The notes under the pieces are model-generated. The model ran no database searches and was not told where the DNA came from. It worked only from the letters and a program-made list of their open reading frames with translations. Positions 41,405 through 49,659 of a stretch of DNA of 50,046 nt are shown piece by piece (positions within the stretch are counted from its first letter, which is position 1; every line of letters begins with the position of its first letter). Both the position numbers and the translations under genes were made by a program. This stretch comes from Terriglobia bacterium (GTDB lineage: Bacteria; Acidobacteriota; Terriglobia; UBA7540): the NCBI GenBank assembly GCA_020073545.1, contig JAIQEZ010000018.1:1-50046 (forward strand). Reading direction: 5' to 3'.

Positions 41405-41581
41405 AACTGTCCGTGGTCAGTAGTCCCTTGTCCGTTGTAAGTTTTCGGTTGTCAATTGCCAGTTATCAGTTTAAAGCGATCGGCAATCAACCGTCAGCTC
41501 CTGCAATCTTCCCTGAGTCCCGCGACAGGTAATTGAAAACGGATCACTGGCAACAGACCAGGGACAACGGACAAAGGACTA
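41405..41581. repeat. Intergenic foldback made of GTCCGTT/GTCAGTT-type words
   Basis: TAGTCCCTTGTCCGTTGT (41421-41438) faces ACAACGGACAAAGGACTA (41564-41581), an 18-base inverted repeat with one mismatch. Between them lie further degenerate words (GGTTGTCAATTGCCAGTTAT near 41450). The right arm covers the hutI stop codon, so the structure may end hutI transcription ahead of ftcD. Confidence 0.65.
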
Positions 41582-42850
41582 AATACGAGAATAGACAATT
41601 CCCCCTCGCTTCACGGTCATCAGGCAATGATTCACCGCGAAGTAATAAGGAATGTCGCGATAATCATCTACGTCTAGCACGATCAAGTCGGCTAGCTTGC
41701 CGGCCTCGAGTGATCCGATTCGATCCGCGCGGCGCAAGGCGAAGGCGCCATTGACGGTGGCGGCGGCAATGGCTTCCGCGGGCGTCATGCGCAGCTGCGT
41801 ACAGGCTAGAGAAACAACGAATTGCATATTCAAAGTCGGGCTGGTGCCCGGATTGAAGTCCGTGGCCAGCGCCACGACGGCTCCGGCGGCAATGAGTTTT
41901 CGTGCGGGAGGATAGGACTTCAGTCCCAGATGGAAATTCGCCCCAGGCAAGAGGGTGGCGACCACGTTCGACCGCGCCAGGGCACGGATATCCACGGCCG
42001 AGAGTTTGTCGAGATGGTCGGCCGAGGCCGCGCCCATTTCGATCCCGAGGCGCGTGGCGCCCGTGTGGGTGAGTTGTTCGGCATGAATGCGCGGCACGAG
42101 GCCCAGCTTCCTGCCAGCCGCCAGCACGCGGCGGCAATCGTCCACGTTGAACGCGCCGCGGTCGCAGAAACAGTCGATGAACTCCGCAAGCTTTCTGCGC
42201 GCGACCGAGGGAATCAGATCCTCCGTGACGATCTCCACATATTTGGCGCAGCGTCCTCGAAAGCTCGCGGGGAGCGCATGCAGGGCTAGCAGCGTGGGCA
42301 CTAGATCAAGAGCGGATTCCTTCTGCAACCGGCGAATCACGTGGAGGAGTTTCAACTCCTGTGCGATATCCAGCCCGTAGCCGGTTTTCACTTCTACGGT
42401 GGTAGTGCCGTGCGCGGCGAATTGCTCGAGATACTTTCGGGCCTGTTTAGCCAGAGAATAAACGCTGGCTTTGCCCACCTCCTGCGCTGAGGACTGAATT
42501 CCGCCTCCGGCGCGCGCGATCTCCTCGTAAGTCTTGCCGCGCAGGCGCAGCTCGTAGTCGTTGACTCGGCTGCCTGCGAAAACCAGATGCGTGTGCGAAT
42601 CGACGAAGCCGGGCATGACGACGGCCGCGCGGCAGTCGATCGCTTCGGCGCGCATGCGCAACGCCTCGCGCTCGAGGGAGCGAGTTCGGCCGACGCGAAG
42701 AATCTCATCGCCCTGCGTCAGTACACCGCCTCGGGGCAGGATTCTGAGTTCACTAAGCGCCGGGCCGCGCCGGGGAACTGGCAGCCCCGCCAGCGTCAGA
42801 AGCTGCGCGGCGTTCCGGAAAAACAGTGGCGGTGGAGAAGTGCGTGGCAT
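41579..42850 (-). CDS. hutI: Imidazolonepropionase
   Basis: The 423-residue amidohydrolase carries 'VVMPGFVDSHTHLVFAGSR' (HxH metal site, about residue 78), 'GGGIQSS' loop and 'TTVEVKTGYGLD' (about 142), 'IHAEQLTHTGA' (about 256) and 'ALATDFNPGTSPT' (Asp at about 330). These match imidazolonepropionase, which opens the ring of imidazolone propionate to give N-formimino-L-glutamate. The product is the substrate of FtcD, encoded 200 bases downstream. The gene lies downstream of hutU, with the small fmdB-like gene on the other strand between the two. Confidence 0.93.
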   Translation of the reverse strand: MPRTSPPPLFFRNAAQLLTLAGLPVPRRGPALSELRILPRGGVLTQGDEILRVGRTRSLEREALRMRAEAIDCRAAVVMPGFVDSHTHLVFAGSRVNDYELRLRGKTYEEIARAGGGIQSSAQEVGKASVYSLAKQARKYLEQFAAHGTTTVEVKTGYGLDIAQELKLLHVIRRLQKESALDLVPTLLALHALPASFRGRCAKYVEIVTEDLIPSVARRKLAEFIDCFCDRGAFNVDDCRRVLAAGRKLGLVPRIHAEQLTHTGATRLGIEMGAASADHLDKLSAVDIRALARSNVVATLLPGANFHLGLKSYPPARKLIAAGAVVALATDFNPGTSPTLNMQFVVSLACTQLRMTPAEAIAAATVNGAFALRRADRIGSLEAGKLADLIVLDVDDYRDIPYYFAVNHCLMTVKRGGIVYSRI

Positions 42851-42909
42851 AGGATGAGGTCAGGCTTTTTGCTAGAATAGCTCCGACCGCAGTCAGGAGG
42901 TTTACATCG

Positions 42910-43074
42910 ATGCCCACCTACGAGTATGCCTGCAAAGATTGCAGGAAAACCTTCACCCTGACGATGACCCTGGGAGAACACGAAAAAGCGCGCGTCGCTT
43001 GCCCGAAGTGCAAGAGCAAGAAGGTCGAGCAACAGTTTGCCGCGTTCTTCGCGGTTACTTCCAAGAAAAGCTGA
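42910..43074 (+). CDS. FmdB-family zinc-ribbon protein
   Basis: The 54-residue protein starts MPTYEYACKDCRKTFTLTM, the FmdB signature, and has two CxxC knuckles (Cys 8/11 and 31/34) for one zinc. ATG 42910 follows AGGAGGT at 8 bases, so expression is well supported despite the small size. FmdB-like proteins are thought to act as regulators or assembly helpers. The hut genes on both sides run on the opposite strand, so this gene interrupts the cluster. The C-terminus has 'VEQQFAAFFAVTSKKS', common in the acidobacterial and deltaproteobacterial members I recall. Confidence 0.85.
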   Translation: MPTYEYACKDCRKTFTLTMTLGEHEKARVACPKCKSKKVEQQFAAFFAVTSKKS

Positions 43075-43080
43075 ATAGGA

Positions 43081-43161
43081 CAGTGACGAGCGACAAGTGA
43101 AGAGTGACAAGCAAGAAATGCCAGGGTCTGGCTTGCCACTTGTCACTCGTCACTTGTCACT
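43081..43161. repeat. Intergenic foldback made of GTCACTT-type words
   Basis: Degenerate copies of GTGACAAG on the left (43083-43112) face CTTGTCACT-type copies on the right (43133-43161), giving a long imperfect stem. It lies between the convergent fmdB-like gene and hutU and reaches into the end of hutU, so it may serve as a terminator in both directions. Confidence 0.65.
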
Positions 43162-44849
43162 TTCGGAATTTTCACTCCCACCTTCTTCGCGAAGTTGATG
43201 GCTTCTTCGTAGCCCGCGTCCGCGTGGCGCGCCACACCGATGCCGGGGTCGTTGGTGAGCACGCGCGCGAGGCGCTTGGCCATTTCAGGGGTGCCATCCG
43301 CGACGATGACTTGTCCGGCGTGCAGCGAATAGCCGATTCCCACGCCGCCGCCGTGATGGAATGACACCCAGCTCGCGCCGGAGGCCGTGTTGAGCAGCGC
43401 GTTCAGCACCGGCCAATCGGCGATGGCGTCGCTCCCGTCCTTCATGCTCTCGGTTTCCCGGAAAGGCGACGCAACGGAGCCGCAGTCGAGGTGATCGCGC
43501 CCGATGACGATGGGCGCCTTCAACTCGCCTTTCGCCACCAGATCGTTCATGCGCTCTCCGAACAGCGCGCGCTCGCCGTAACCCAGCCAGCAAATGCGCG
43601 CGGGCAGTCCTTGAAACTTCACGTGCTTCCGCGCCAGCCGAATCCAGCGATTCAAAATCGCGTTGCCGGGGAAAAGTTCCAGCACCAAGTCGTCCGTGCG
43701 ATAGATATCCGCGGGTTCACCGGAAAGCGCCACCCAGCGGAACGGCCCACGACCCTCACAAAACAGCGGCCGAATGTAGGCGGGAACGAAACCGGGGAAG
43801 TTGTAGGCGTCTTTAACGCCGCCGTGCTCGAAAGCCATGGTGCGGATATTGTTTCCGTAGTCGAAGGTTGCCGCGCCGAGCTTCTGCAGCTCCAGCATTC
43901 CGGTTACGTGCCGCGCGATGGATTCGTACGAGCGCTGCAAGTAATCCTCCGGATTCTTGTGGCGGAGTTCGGCGGCCTCTTCCAGGCTCAGCCCGGAAGG
44001 GATGTAACCATTCAGCGGATCGTGAGCGCTGGTCTGGTCGGTGAGCAAGTCGGGGACAATGCCGCGCCGCGCTAGCTCCGGGATAACGTCGGCGCAGTTG
44101 CCGACCAGCCCCACCGATACGGCCTGCTTTTGACGCACCGCGTTCTTGAGGATGCGGATCGCCTCGTCCAGCGAGTTGACGCAGATATCACAGTAGCCTG
44201 TCCGGATGCGGCGCTTAATGCGCTCGGCGTCAACCTCGATGCCGAGAAACGCCGCGCCGTTCAGGGTGGCGGCCAGCGGCTGCGCTCCGCCCATGCCGCC
44301 CATTCCGCCCGTGACCACGAGCTTGCCGGCGAGGCCGCTCGCAAAGTGCTTCTGTGCTGCCGCCGCGAAAGTCTCATAAGTGCCTTGCAGGATCCCTTGG
44401 GTGCCGATATAAATCCAGCTTCCCGCCGTCATCTGGCCGTACATGATCAGGCCCAGGCGTTCGAGTTCGCGAAACTTTTCCCAGGTGGCCCAGTGGCCCA
44501 CCAGGTTGGCGTTGGCGATCAGCACGCGCGGAGCCGCTTCGTGAGTCTGGAAAACCCCCACGGGTTTCCCGGATTGCACCAGTAGCGTCTCATCATTCCC
44601 CAGGCCTTTCAGCGCTTCGACTATGGCGTGGTAGCACGCCCAATTGCGCGCGGCCTTGCCAGTGCCACCATAGATGATCAAATCTTGCGGGCGCTCGGCG
44701 ACTTCTTCGTCGAGATTATTCATGAGCATCCGCATGGCGGCTTCCTGCTGCCATCCCCGGCAGGTGAGAGTCGTGCCACGCGGCGCGCGAACGGGTTGGT
44801 AGGATACGCTGGAAGGAAGTGTACTCTCAATCGCACCCGGCTGTGCCAT
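43143..44849 (-). CDS. hutU: Urocanate hydratase
   Basis: The 568-residue protein is of full family length. Landmarks are '[16 protein letters not shown]' (about residue 56), the glycine-rich NAD loop '[19 protein letters not shown]' (about 178), '[13 protein letters not shown]' (about 224), '[12 protein letters not shown]' (about 289), '[15 protein letters not shown]' (about 423) and '[19 protein letters not shown]' near the C-terminus. It adds water to urocanate with tightly bound NAD to form imidazolonepropionate, the substrate of HutI. It is the first gene of the histidine-degradation set here; histidine ammonia-lyase is not in the window. Confidence 0.95.
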   Translation of the reverse strand: MAQPGAIESTLPSSVSYQPVRAPRGTTLTCRGWQQEAAMRMLMNNLDEEVAERPQDLIIYGGTGKAARNWACYHAIVEALKGLGNDETLLVQSGKPVGVFQTHEAAPRVLIANANLVGHWATWEKFRELERLGLIMYGQMTAGSWIYIGTQGILQGTYETFAAAAQKHFASGLAGKLVVTGGMGGMGGAQPLAATLNGAAFLGIEVDAERIKRRIRTGYCDICVNSLDEAIRILKNAVRQKQAVSVGLVGNCADVIPELARRGIVPDLLTDQTSAHDPLNGYIPSGLSLEEAAELRHKNPEDYLQRSYESIARHVTGMLELQKLGAATFDYGNNIRTMAFEHGGVKDAYNFPGFVPAYIRPLFCEGRGPFRWVALSGEPADIYRTDDLVLELFPGNAILNRWIRLARKHVKFQGLPARICWLGYGERALFGERMNDLVAKGELKAPIVIGRDHLDCGSVASPFRETESMKDGSDAIADWPVLNALLNTASGASWVSFHHGGGVGIGYSLHAGQVIVADGTPEMAKRLARVLTNDPGIGVARHADAGYEEAINFAKKVGVKIPKVTSDE

Positions 44850-44997
44850 GCTGGTTCTCCCCCGGAAATCTTAGCCCATCGTTACAGGAAGCGAAAGGGT
44901 GGCTTTCGAGCGCCGCGCCGGCATGTGCCCGACCGGCGCGAAAAGAACAAGATGGCGGTGGACTTCTGCGGGCAAAGCGGTAAAATTTCAAGATTGC

Positions 44998-46872
44998 ATG
45001 GGCTCAAGCGAATTCAGAACGCTCAACGAATTGTTCGTGAAGGCGGTCGCCAAACACTCCAAGCCGGACTGTTTCCTGTCTAAAAGCGCCGGGAGATATC
45101 AGGGCCTTTCTTCGCAGGACGCGTTGCGCCGAGTGGCGGCGCTGGCCTCGGTGCTCGATCGCCTGCGCGTCGAGCGCGGTGACCGCGTGGCCATCCTCTC
45201 GGACAATCGCTTGGAGTGGGCGCTGACGGATTACGCCCTAATGGGTCTGGGCGCCGTCCCGGTGCCGATTTATACCACCCTCCTCGAACCCGACATTGAA
45301 TACATTCTGCGCGATTCCGGAGCGAAAGGAATTGTGGTGGCGACGGAATCGCAGCTTGAGAAAATCACAAACGTTCGTCCCCGGCTTCCGGACTTGGCAT
45401 TTGTTCTGGCGATGGACTGCGCCAAGCTGCAAGGCACCGGCGCGGAATGCTGGGAGAGCAGCGTCGCGCTCGAACTCGGCTGGCCCGGCAACGCGGTGGA
45501 GTCGTTCTCGGCCAAGGCGCTGGCCGCGCAAGCGGAGGACATCGCCACGATTCTTTACACCTCCGGGACGATGGGCCAGCCCAAGGGCGTTATCCTGACG
45601 CACGCCAACATCGTGTCCAACATCCAAGCGTGCCAAGAGCTTTTCCCGCTGACTCGCAATGACGTGTGCATGTCGCTGCTGCCGCTCTGTCACATCTTCG
45701 AACGCATGCTCGATTTCCTTTGCTTCTGGATGGGTGTGTCGATCGCTTACGCAGAGAGCCTGGATGCTCTGCCGCTGAATCTGCGCGAAGTCCGGCCAAC
45801 GATCATGGGCGTCGTCCCGCGCGTGCTTGAGAAGATTCATGACCGCGTCATGGAAGTCGTCCGCAGTGCGCCACCTTCAAAACAGAAGCTCTTTTGCTGG
45901 GCGGAAGGAGTGGGGAAGCGAGCCTTGCCCGATCAACTCAAGGGACAGCGTCTGCCGCTGGGGGTGCGGATGAAGCATGCGATCGCGGACGCGTTGATTT
46001 TCTCCAAGGTGCGCGAGCAACTGGGCGGCCGCGTGGCGATCCTGGTTTCCGGCGCCGCTCCCCTGGCGCGGGATCTGGCGGAATTCTTCTTCGCGATGGG
46101 GCTGCCGGCCTACGAAGGCTACGGGTTGACGGAAACCTCGCCGGTGATTGCCGTGAATTATCCGGGGCACACGAAGCTGGGAACCGTGGGCCCAGTGATC
46201 AAGGGAGTCGAAGTCCAGTTCGGCGAAGAGAGCCGCGATCCCGAGGCTGGAGCGGGCCGTGAAATCCTGGTGAGGGGCGCGAACGTTTCACCCGGTTATT
46301 ACCACCTGGAGGAAGAAAACCGCGCGGCGTTTGCGGACGGCTGGTTTCACACCGGCGACCTGGGGGCAATGGACGAGGAGGGAAACCTGCGCATTACCGG
46401 CCGCAAGAAAAACCTCTTCAAGACTTCGGGAGGAAAATACGTATCAGCAGAGAAGCTGGAAAACCTCTTCCAGAGTCATCCCTATGTGCACCAGATCGTG
46501 GTGCTGGGCGACGCACGCAAGTTCGTGGGCGCGCTGGTGGTGCCCAACTTCACGCGGCTGGAAGAGCACGCGCGCGCGCACGGCCTGGCCCTTCAGAGCC
46601 GCGAAGAGCTGGTCGCACATCCGGAAATCCGCGCTTTCATGCAGCAGCTCGTGGACGAAACCCTGCGCTGGCTGCCGCCGCACGAGAAGATTCGCCAGAT
46701 TGTCCTCTTGCCGCGCGAACTGACGATGACGGCCGGCGAAGTTTCTCCGACCTTGAAGGTGAAGCGGCACGTGGTGGAAGAGAAATATCGCGACCTGATT
46801 GATGAGATGTTCTCGCGACATGCGCCGCAGGGACAGAGCACGCCCGACGCGGCTCAGCGGCGGTCGGTGTAG
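44998..46872 (+). CDS. Long-chain acyl-CoA synthetase (AMP-forming)
   Basis: ATG 44998 gives 624 residues; the frame is open back to 44899, but those codons overlap the hutU promoter region. The adenylate-forming motifs are in order: 'ILYTSGTMGQPKGVIL' (about residue 184), 'GYGLTETSPVIAVNYP' (about 378), 'GWFHTGDLGAMDEEGNLRIT' (about 448) and 'GRKKNLFKTSGGKYVSAEKL' with the catalytic-loop Lys region near 470. Length and the long middle domain fit the long-chain (FadD15/AAE) branch that activates fatty acids for breakdown or lipid synthesis. It is divergent from hutU and has no beta-oxidation gene beside it. Confidence 0.9.
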   Translation: MGSSEFRTLNELFVKAVAKHSKPDCFLSKSAGRYQGLSSQDALRRVAALASVLDRLRVERGDRVAILSDNRLEWALTDYALMGLGAVPVPIYTTLLEPDIEYILRDSGAKGIVVATESQLEKITNVRPRLPDLAFVLAMDCAKLQGTGAECWESSVALELGWPGNAVESFSAKALAAQAEDIATILYTSGTMGQPKGVILTHANIVSNIQACQELFPLTRNDVCMSLLPLCHIFERMLDFLCFWMGVSIAYAESLDALPLNLREVRPTIMGVVPRVLEKIHDRVMEVVRSAPPSKQKLFCWAEGVGKRALPDQLKGQRLPLGVRMKHAIADALIFSKVREQLGGRVAILVSGAAPLARDLAEFFFAMGLPAYEGYGLTETSPVIAVNYPGHTKLGTVGPVIKGVEVQFGEESRDPEAGAGREILVRGANVSPGYYHLEEENRAAFADGWFHTGDLGAMDEEGNLRITGRKKNLFKTSGGKYVSAEKLENLFQSHPYVHQIVVLGDARKFVGALVVPNFTRLEEHARAHGLALQSREELVAHPEIRAFMQQLVDETLRWLPPHEKIRQIVLLPRELTMTAGEVSPTLKVKRHVVEEKYRDLIDEMFSRHAPQGQSTPDAAQRRSV

Positions 46873-46907
46873 GAAAGGTCGAGAATAGCTGCTCCATTCG
46901 GTAATCG

Positions 46908-47039
46908 GGTGACCCCCTCATCCGGTCCCGCCCTGCGGGACCACCCTCTCCCCCAAGGGGGCGAGGGGCATAACCTCGAATAAACTCTCCAGTCGGTCCC
47001 GCAGAGCGGGACAGAGGGGCCGGGGGTGAGGGGGTCGCC
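46908..47039. repeat. Foldback element with GGTGACCCCCTCA ends
   Basis: GGTGACCCCCTCA (46908-46920) faces TGAGGGGGTCGCC (47027-47039), 12 of 13 positions paired. Inside are two hairpins, GGTCCCGCCCTGCGGGACC (46925-46943) and GGTCCCGCAGAGCGGGAC (46995-47012). It lies between the convergent acyl-CoA ligase and phosphoglycerate mutase genes and could also end transcription. Confidence 0.7.
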
Positions 47040-47077
47040 TACCAGCCGGAGGGCGAGGTTCCTTCGTAACACCGCCC

Positions 47078-47827
47078 TCAGCTCTTGCGCTTCGCTTGGT
47101 CCGCGACGGCCTGCGCAGCGCGCGCCACGGCTTCGGGATCGCCTAGATAGTAGTGGCGCAGCGGCTTCAGCTCGTCATCCAGCTCGTAGACCAAAGGAAT
47201 TCCTGTAGGAATATTCAATCCCACAATATCCGATTCTGAGACGTTATCCAGGTACTTCACCAGCCCGCGCAAGCTGTTGCCGTGTGCGGCAACGACGACG
47301 CGCTTGCCGGAGCGTACCACGGGCGCGATGGTATCGTGCCAGTAAGGCAGGGTGCGCGCCACGGTGTCTTTCAGGCACTCGGTGAGCGGTAATTCCTGGC
47401 GGGACAATCCTGCATAGCGGGGGTCCTTGCCGGGATAGCGGTCGTCGTCGGGCGTAAGCGCAGGCGGCTGGATGTCGTAACTGCGCCGCCAGATTTTCAC
47501 TTGCGCCTCGCCATATTTCTCGGCGGTCTGCGCCTTGTTCAGTCCCTGCAGCGCGCCGTAGTGGCGTTCGTTTAGGCGCCAGGTGTTGTAAACAGGGATC
47601 CACATCTGATCCATTTCTTCCAGCGCCACCCACAGGGTCTTGATGGCGCGCTTCAACACCGAGGTGAACGCCACGTCGAACACAAAGCCGTCTTTGCGGA
47701 GCTGGCGGCCCCCTTCCACGGCTTCCTGCAGGCCCTTCTCGCTCAGCCCCACGTCCGTCCAGCCGGTAAAGAGATTCTCCTTGTTCCAGATGCTTTCTCC
47801 GTGCCGCAAGAGCACCAACTTGAACAT
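47078..47827 (-). CDS. gpmA: 2,3-bisphosphoglycerate-dependent phosphoglycerate mutase
   Basis: ATG 47827 gives 249 residues. The phosphohistidine motif '[20 protein letters not shown]' is at the N-terminus (His about residue 9), '[13 protein letters not shown]' (Glu/His/Tyr) is at about residue 88, and the second His is in '[13 protein letters not shown]' (about 183). Length fits the dPGM family, which interconverts 3- and 2-phosphoglycerate in glycolysis and gluconeogenesis. AGGAGA stands ahead of the start. The frame has 11 more codons upstream without support. It stands alone. Confidence 0.93.
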   Translation of the reverse strand: MFKLVLLRHGESIWNKENLFTGWTDVGLSEKGLQEAVEGGRQLRKDGFVFDVAFTSVLKRAIKTLWVALEEMDQMWIPVYNTWRLNERHYGALQGLNKAQTAEKYGEAQVKIWRRSYDIQPPALTPDDDRYPGKDPRYAGLSRQELPLTECLKDTVARTLPYWHDTIAPVVRSGKRVVVAAHGNSLRGLVKYLDNVSESDIVGLNIPTGIPLVYELDDELKPLRHYYLGDPEAVARAAQAVADQAKRKS

Positions 47828-47894
47828 GAATGCGTCTCCTTCCAGAATCGTCCTCGGCAAGATTCGAGCCGCTTATTATATGTGGATTTGGAAT

Positions 47895-47935
47895 CTCATG
47901 GTGAATAGTGAATTCTGAATTATGAAAGGCAGAAG
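47895..47935. repeat. Short run of GTGAATT-type words
   Basis: 'GGTGAATAGTGAATTCTGAA' and 'TTATGAAAGG' repeat a degenerate 8-base word, as at 29160-29270. It lies upstream of gpmA, next to the end of the PH-like gene on the same strand. Confidence 0.45.
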
Positions 47936-47951
47936 CCTCGAGGCTGATGAG

Positions 47952-48425
47952 TTACTTGTGGGCGTTCACTCGATTCTGCACCCAGCAAACAGCTTCGGGA
48001 GTTCTCTGTCGTCGAAATGCTCGCCACATCCCGACTCGATCCGAATAGTGGAAGTCAATTCTTCTGCTTCCTTCCACCGGATGCGCGGTTACGATCACAA
48101 GCCTCGCGAAGTCCCAGCCGCCCCAGTGGGCCTCTCGAACCTGATCCCAGGGCACAAAGTGCTGCCTGAAGTAGCGCCTGAACGTTATGCCTTTCTCATC
48201 GGCGTATCCGTAGGCGCACCAGTGGAACGTGATTGAAAGAAGGGTAGCCGTAACCACACAGACAGCCTTCGTGAGGACATCCGCACGGGGAGGAAAGATG
48301 TCGCAAAGGAGCACGATGGTGAAGAGAGCTCCAATAAACTGACCCGCCCTCCAAAATGTTAGAATGAAAAGAGAACCCAACGGTCTCCGTTGCGCCACGA
48401 GCGGTACATTCGAAGCGGTAGCCAT
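47952..48425 (-). CDS. Small membrane protein with a bacterial PH-like domain
   Basis: The 157-residue protein has two membrane segments near the N-terminus (about residues 17-42, 'LFILTFWRAGQFIGALFTIV', and about 52-72, 'KAVCVVTATLLSITFHWCAY'). A domain of about 85 residues follows with 'EKGITFRRYFRQHFVPWDQV' and 'RRIDFHYSDRVGMWRAF'. The pattern of two membrane helices, then 'G(I/L)...R......PW..V', is that of YdbT/YcxB-like bPH domains. Its role is unknown. It is followed at 90 bases by gpmA in the same direction and preceded at 26 bases by the LysR-type regulator gene, so a shared transcript is possible. Confidence 0.55.
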   Translation of the reverse strand: MATASNVPLVAQRRPLGSLFILTFWRAGQFIGALFTIVLLCDIFPPRADVLTKAVCVVTATLLSITFHWCAYGYADEKGITFRRYFRQHFVPWDQVREAHWGGWDFARLVIVTAHPVEGSRRIDFHYSDRVGMWRAFRRQRTPEAVCWVQNRVNAHK

Positions 48426-48451
48426 ATGAACGAGGCCAAAAATCTAGCTGA

Positions 48452-49339
48452 TTATACACCCGCGAGGAGTGACCGGGCGACTTCGAGGAAGCCCTGCGCG
48501 GCGGCGGAGAGCGTGGAATGGCGGCGGTAGATCAGCCGGAGTTTCCGTTGGATGCGCAGCTCGCTTACGGGCACGGCAATGAATTCGTGCCGCGCCAGCT
48601 CTTCCTGGACGCACATGCGCGGAACGAAGGCGACGCCCATACCCATGCCGACGAATTTCTTGATGGTCTCGACGGTGGGCAGCTCGGCGGCGATCTGGAG
48701 GGGCGTATGGTGGCGCGCGAAGGTTTCGATGACGCGCTGCCGGTAAGGCGAAGAAATGTTATGCGCGATGAACTGCTCTTGCCCGAGCGCGCGAATGCTA
48801 ACCCCACCGGAGCGGGCCAGACGATGGCTGCGCGGCACGATCAGGCAGAGTTCATCCACGCTCACCACCGCCGATTCCAGGTCGGGGTTCTGCGGGTTGA
48901 AGGACAGGACGCCCAGGTCGATTTCGTAGCGGAGCAGGGCGCTGGGAATTTCGCGCGAAAGGCTGCGCTTGACGGCCACCTGCACGCGGGGATGGCGTTC
49001 GCGGAAACGCTTGAGTACGGGGAGCAGATAAAGCGCCGTGCTCTCATTGGCGCCAATGGTGACCTTGCCGCGCTCGAGCGCCCGCAGTTCCGCCAGGGCC
49101 GCGCGGGCTTCCTGGCGAAGGTTCAGGACCTTCTTGGCATAGTCGTAGAAGAGGCGGCCGGATGCGGTGAGCACGCCGCTCTTGGTCGAGCGGTCGAGGA
49201 GCGGCTCCCCGGCCCACTCCTCCAGGCGGCGGACGGCTTGGCTGACGGCCGGTTGGGTGCGCAGCAAGCGGGCGGCGGCGCGCGAGAAGCTCCTCTCCTC
49301 GACTACGGCGACGAAAGCCTCGATCTGGGTAATTTCCAC
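48452..49339 (-). CDS. LysR-type transcriptional regulator
   Basis: The 295-residue protein begins with the family's winged helix-turn-helix ('EAFVAVVEERSFSRAAARLL', then 'QPAVSQAVRRLEEWAGEPLL', about residues 8-52), a linker helix, and a periplasmic-binding-type effector domain (about 92-290, 'VTIGANESTALYLLPVLKRF', 'GMGVAFVPRMC'). LysR proteins commonly control a divergent neighbour; here that is leuA at 49660. The intergenic region holds a palindrome with LysR-box form (49486-49506). The effector is unknown but may be a branched-chain amino acid intermediate. ATG 49339 is followed directly by the HTH, so the start is credible. Confidence 0.9.
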   Translation of the reverse strand: MEITQIEAFVAVVEERSFSRAAARLLRTQPAVSQAVRRLEEWAGEPLLDRSTKSGVLTASGRLFYDYAKKVLNLRQEARAALAELRALERGKVTIGANESTALYLLPVLKRFRERHPRVQVAVKRSLSREIPSALLRYEIDLGVLSFNPQNPDLESAVVSVDELCLIVPRSHRLARSGGVSIRALGQEQFIAHNISSPYRQRVIETFARHHTPLQIAAELPTVETIKKFVGMGMGVAFVPRMCVQEELARHEFIAVPVSELRIQRKLRLIYRRHSTLSAAAQGFLEVARSLLAGV

Positions 49340-49659
49340 GGAGACCTCTCAAGGGTGGTCGAAAGGTGAAAGTCGAAAGCAAGTGGGATTTCCTTCAACT
49401 TTTGACTTTTGACCTTTGACCTTCGACCTGCTTCCTCAAGGATTTGTCGCTCAGAACAGGCGGGAGGTAACTTTCCCGCCAAGCAATCATAAGGATTGCT
49501 TATGATATCAGAAAAATTATAAACTTGACTCGACCATCCGACCGGTCGGAAAATGAGCCCATCGAATCCTCGGGTGATCGGGCCGGTGGGCCAGGGCACG
49601 TGGGACCAAGAAGATTGCCCAGCGGCCGCTGGAAATTCGCATGACCGCTGGAGGCGAAG
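49340..49659. promoter_or_regulatory. Divergent LysR/leuA control region
   Basis: In order it holds: a foldback of TTTGACC-type words (49360-49430, GTCGAAAGGTGAAAGTCGAA against TTTGACC/TTCGAC copies), a hairpin GGCGGGA/TCCCGCC (49460-49480), a perfect inverted repeat ATCATAAG-N5-CTTATGAT (49486-49506), and a 12-base palindrome CCGACCGGTCGG (49538-49549). The ATAAG-N5-CTTAT core contains T-N11-A, the LysR-box form. The AT-rich part around 49500-49530 is the likely leuA promoter area, but no clean -35/-10 pair was found. A 41-codon frame from ATG 49553 overlaps the leuA start and lacks leucine codons, so it is not a typical leader peptide. Confidence 0.55.

Noticed and set aside
49590-49640. 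T-box-like sequence ahead of leuA (GTGGGACC)
   Set aside because: It does not fit the conserved T-box sequence, and no stem I or terminator/antiterminator pair is seen.
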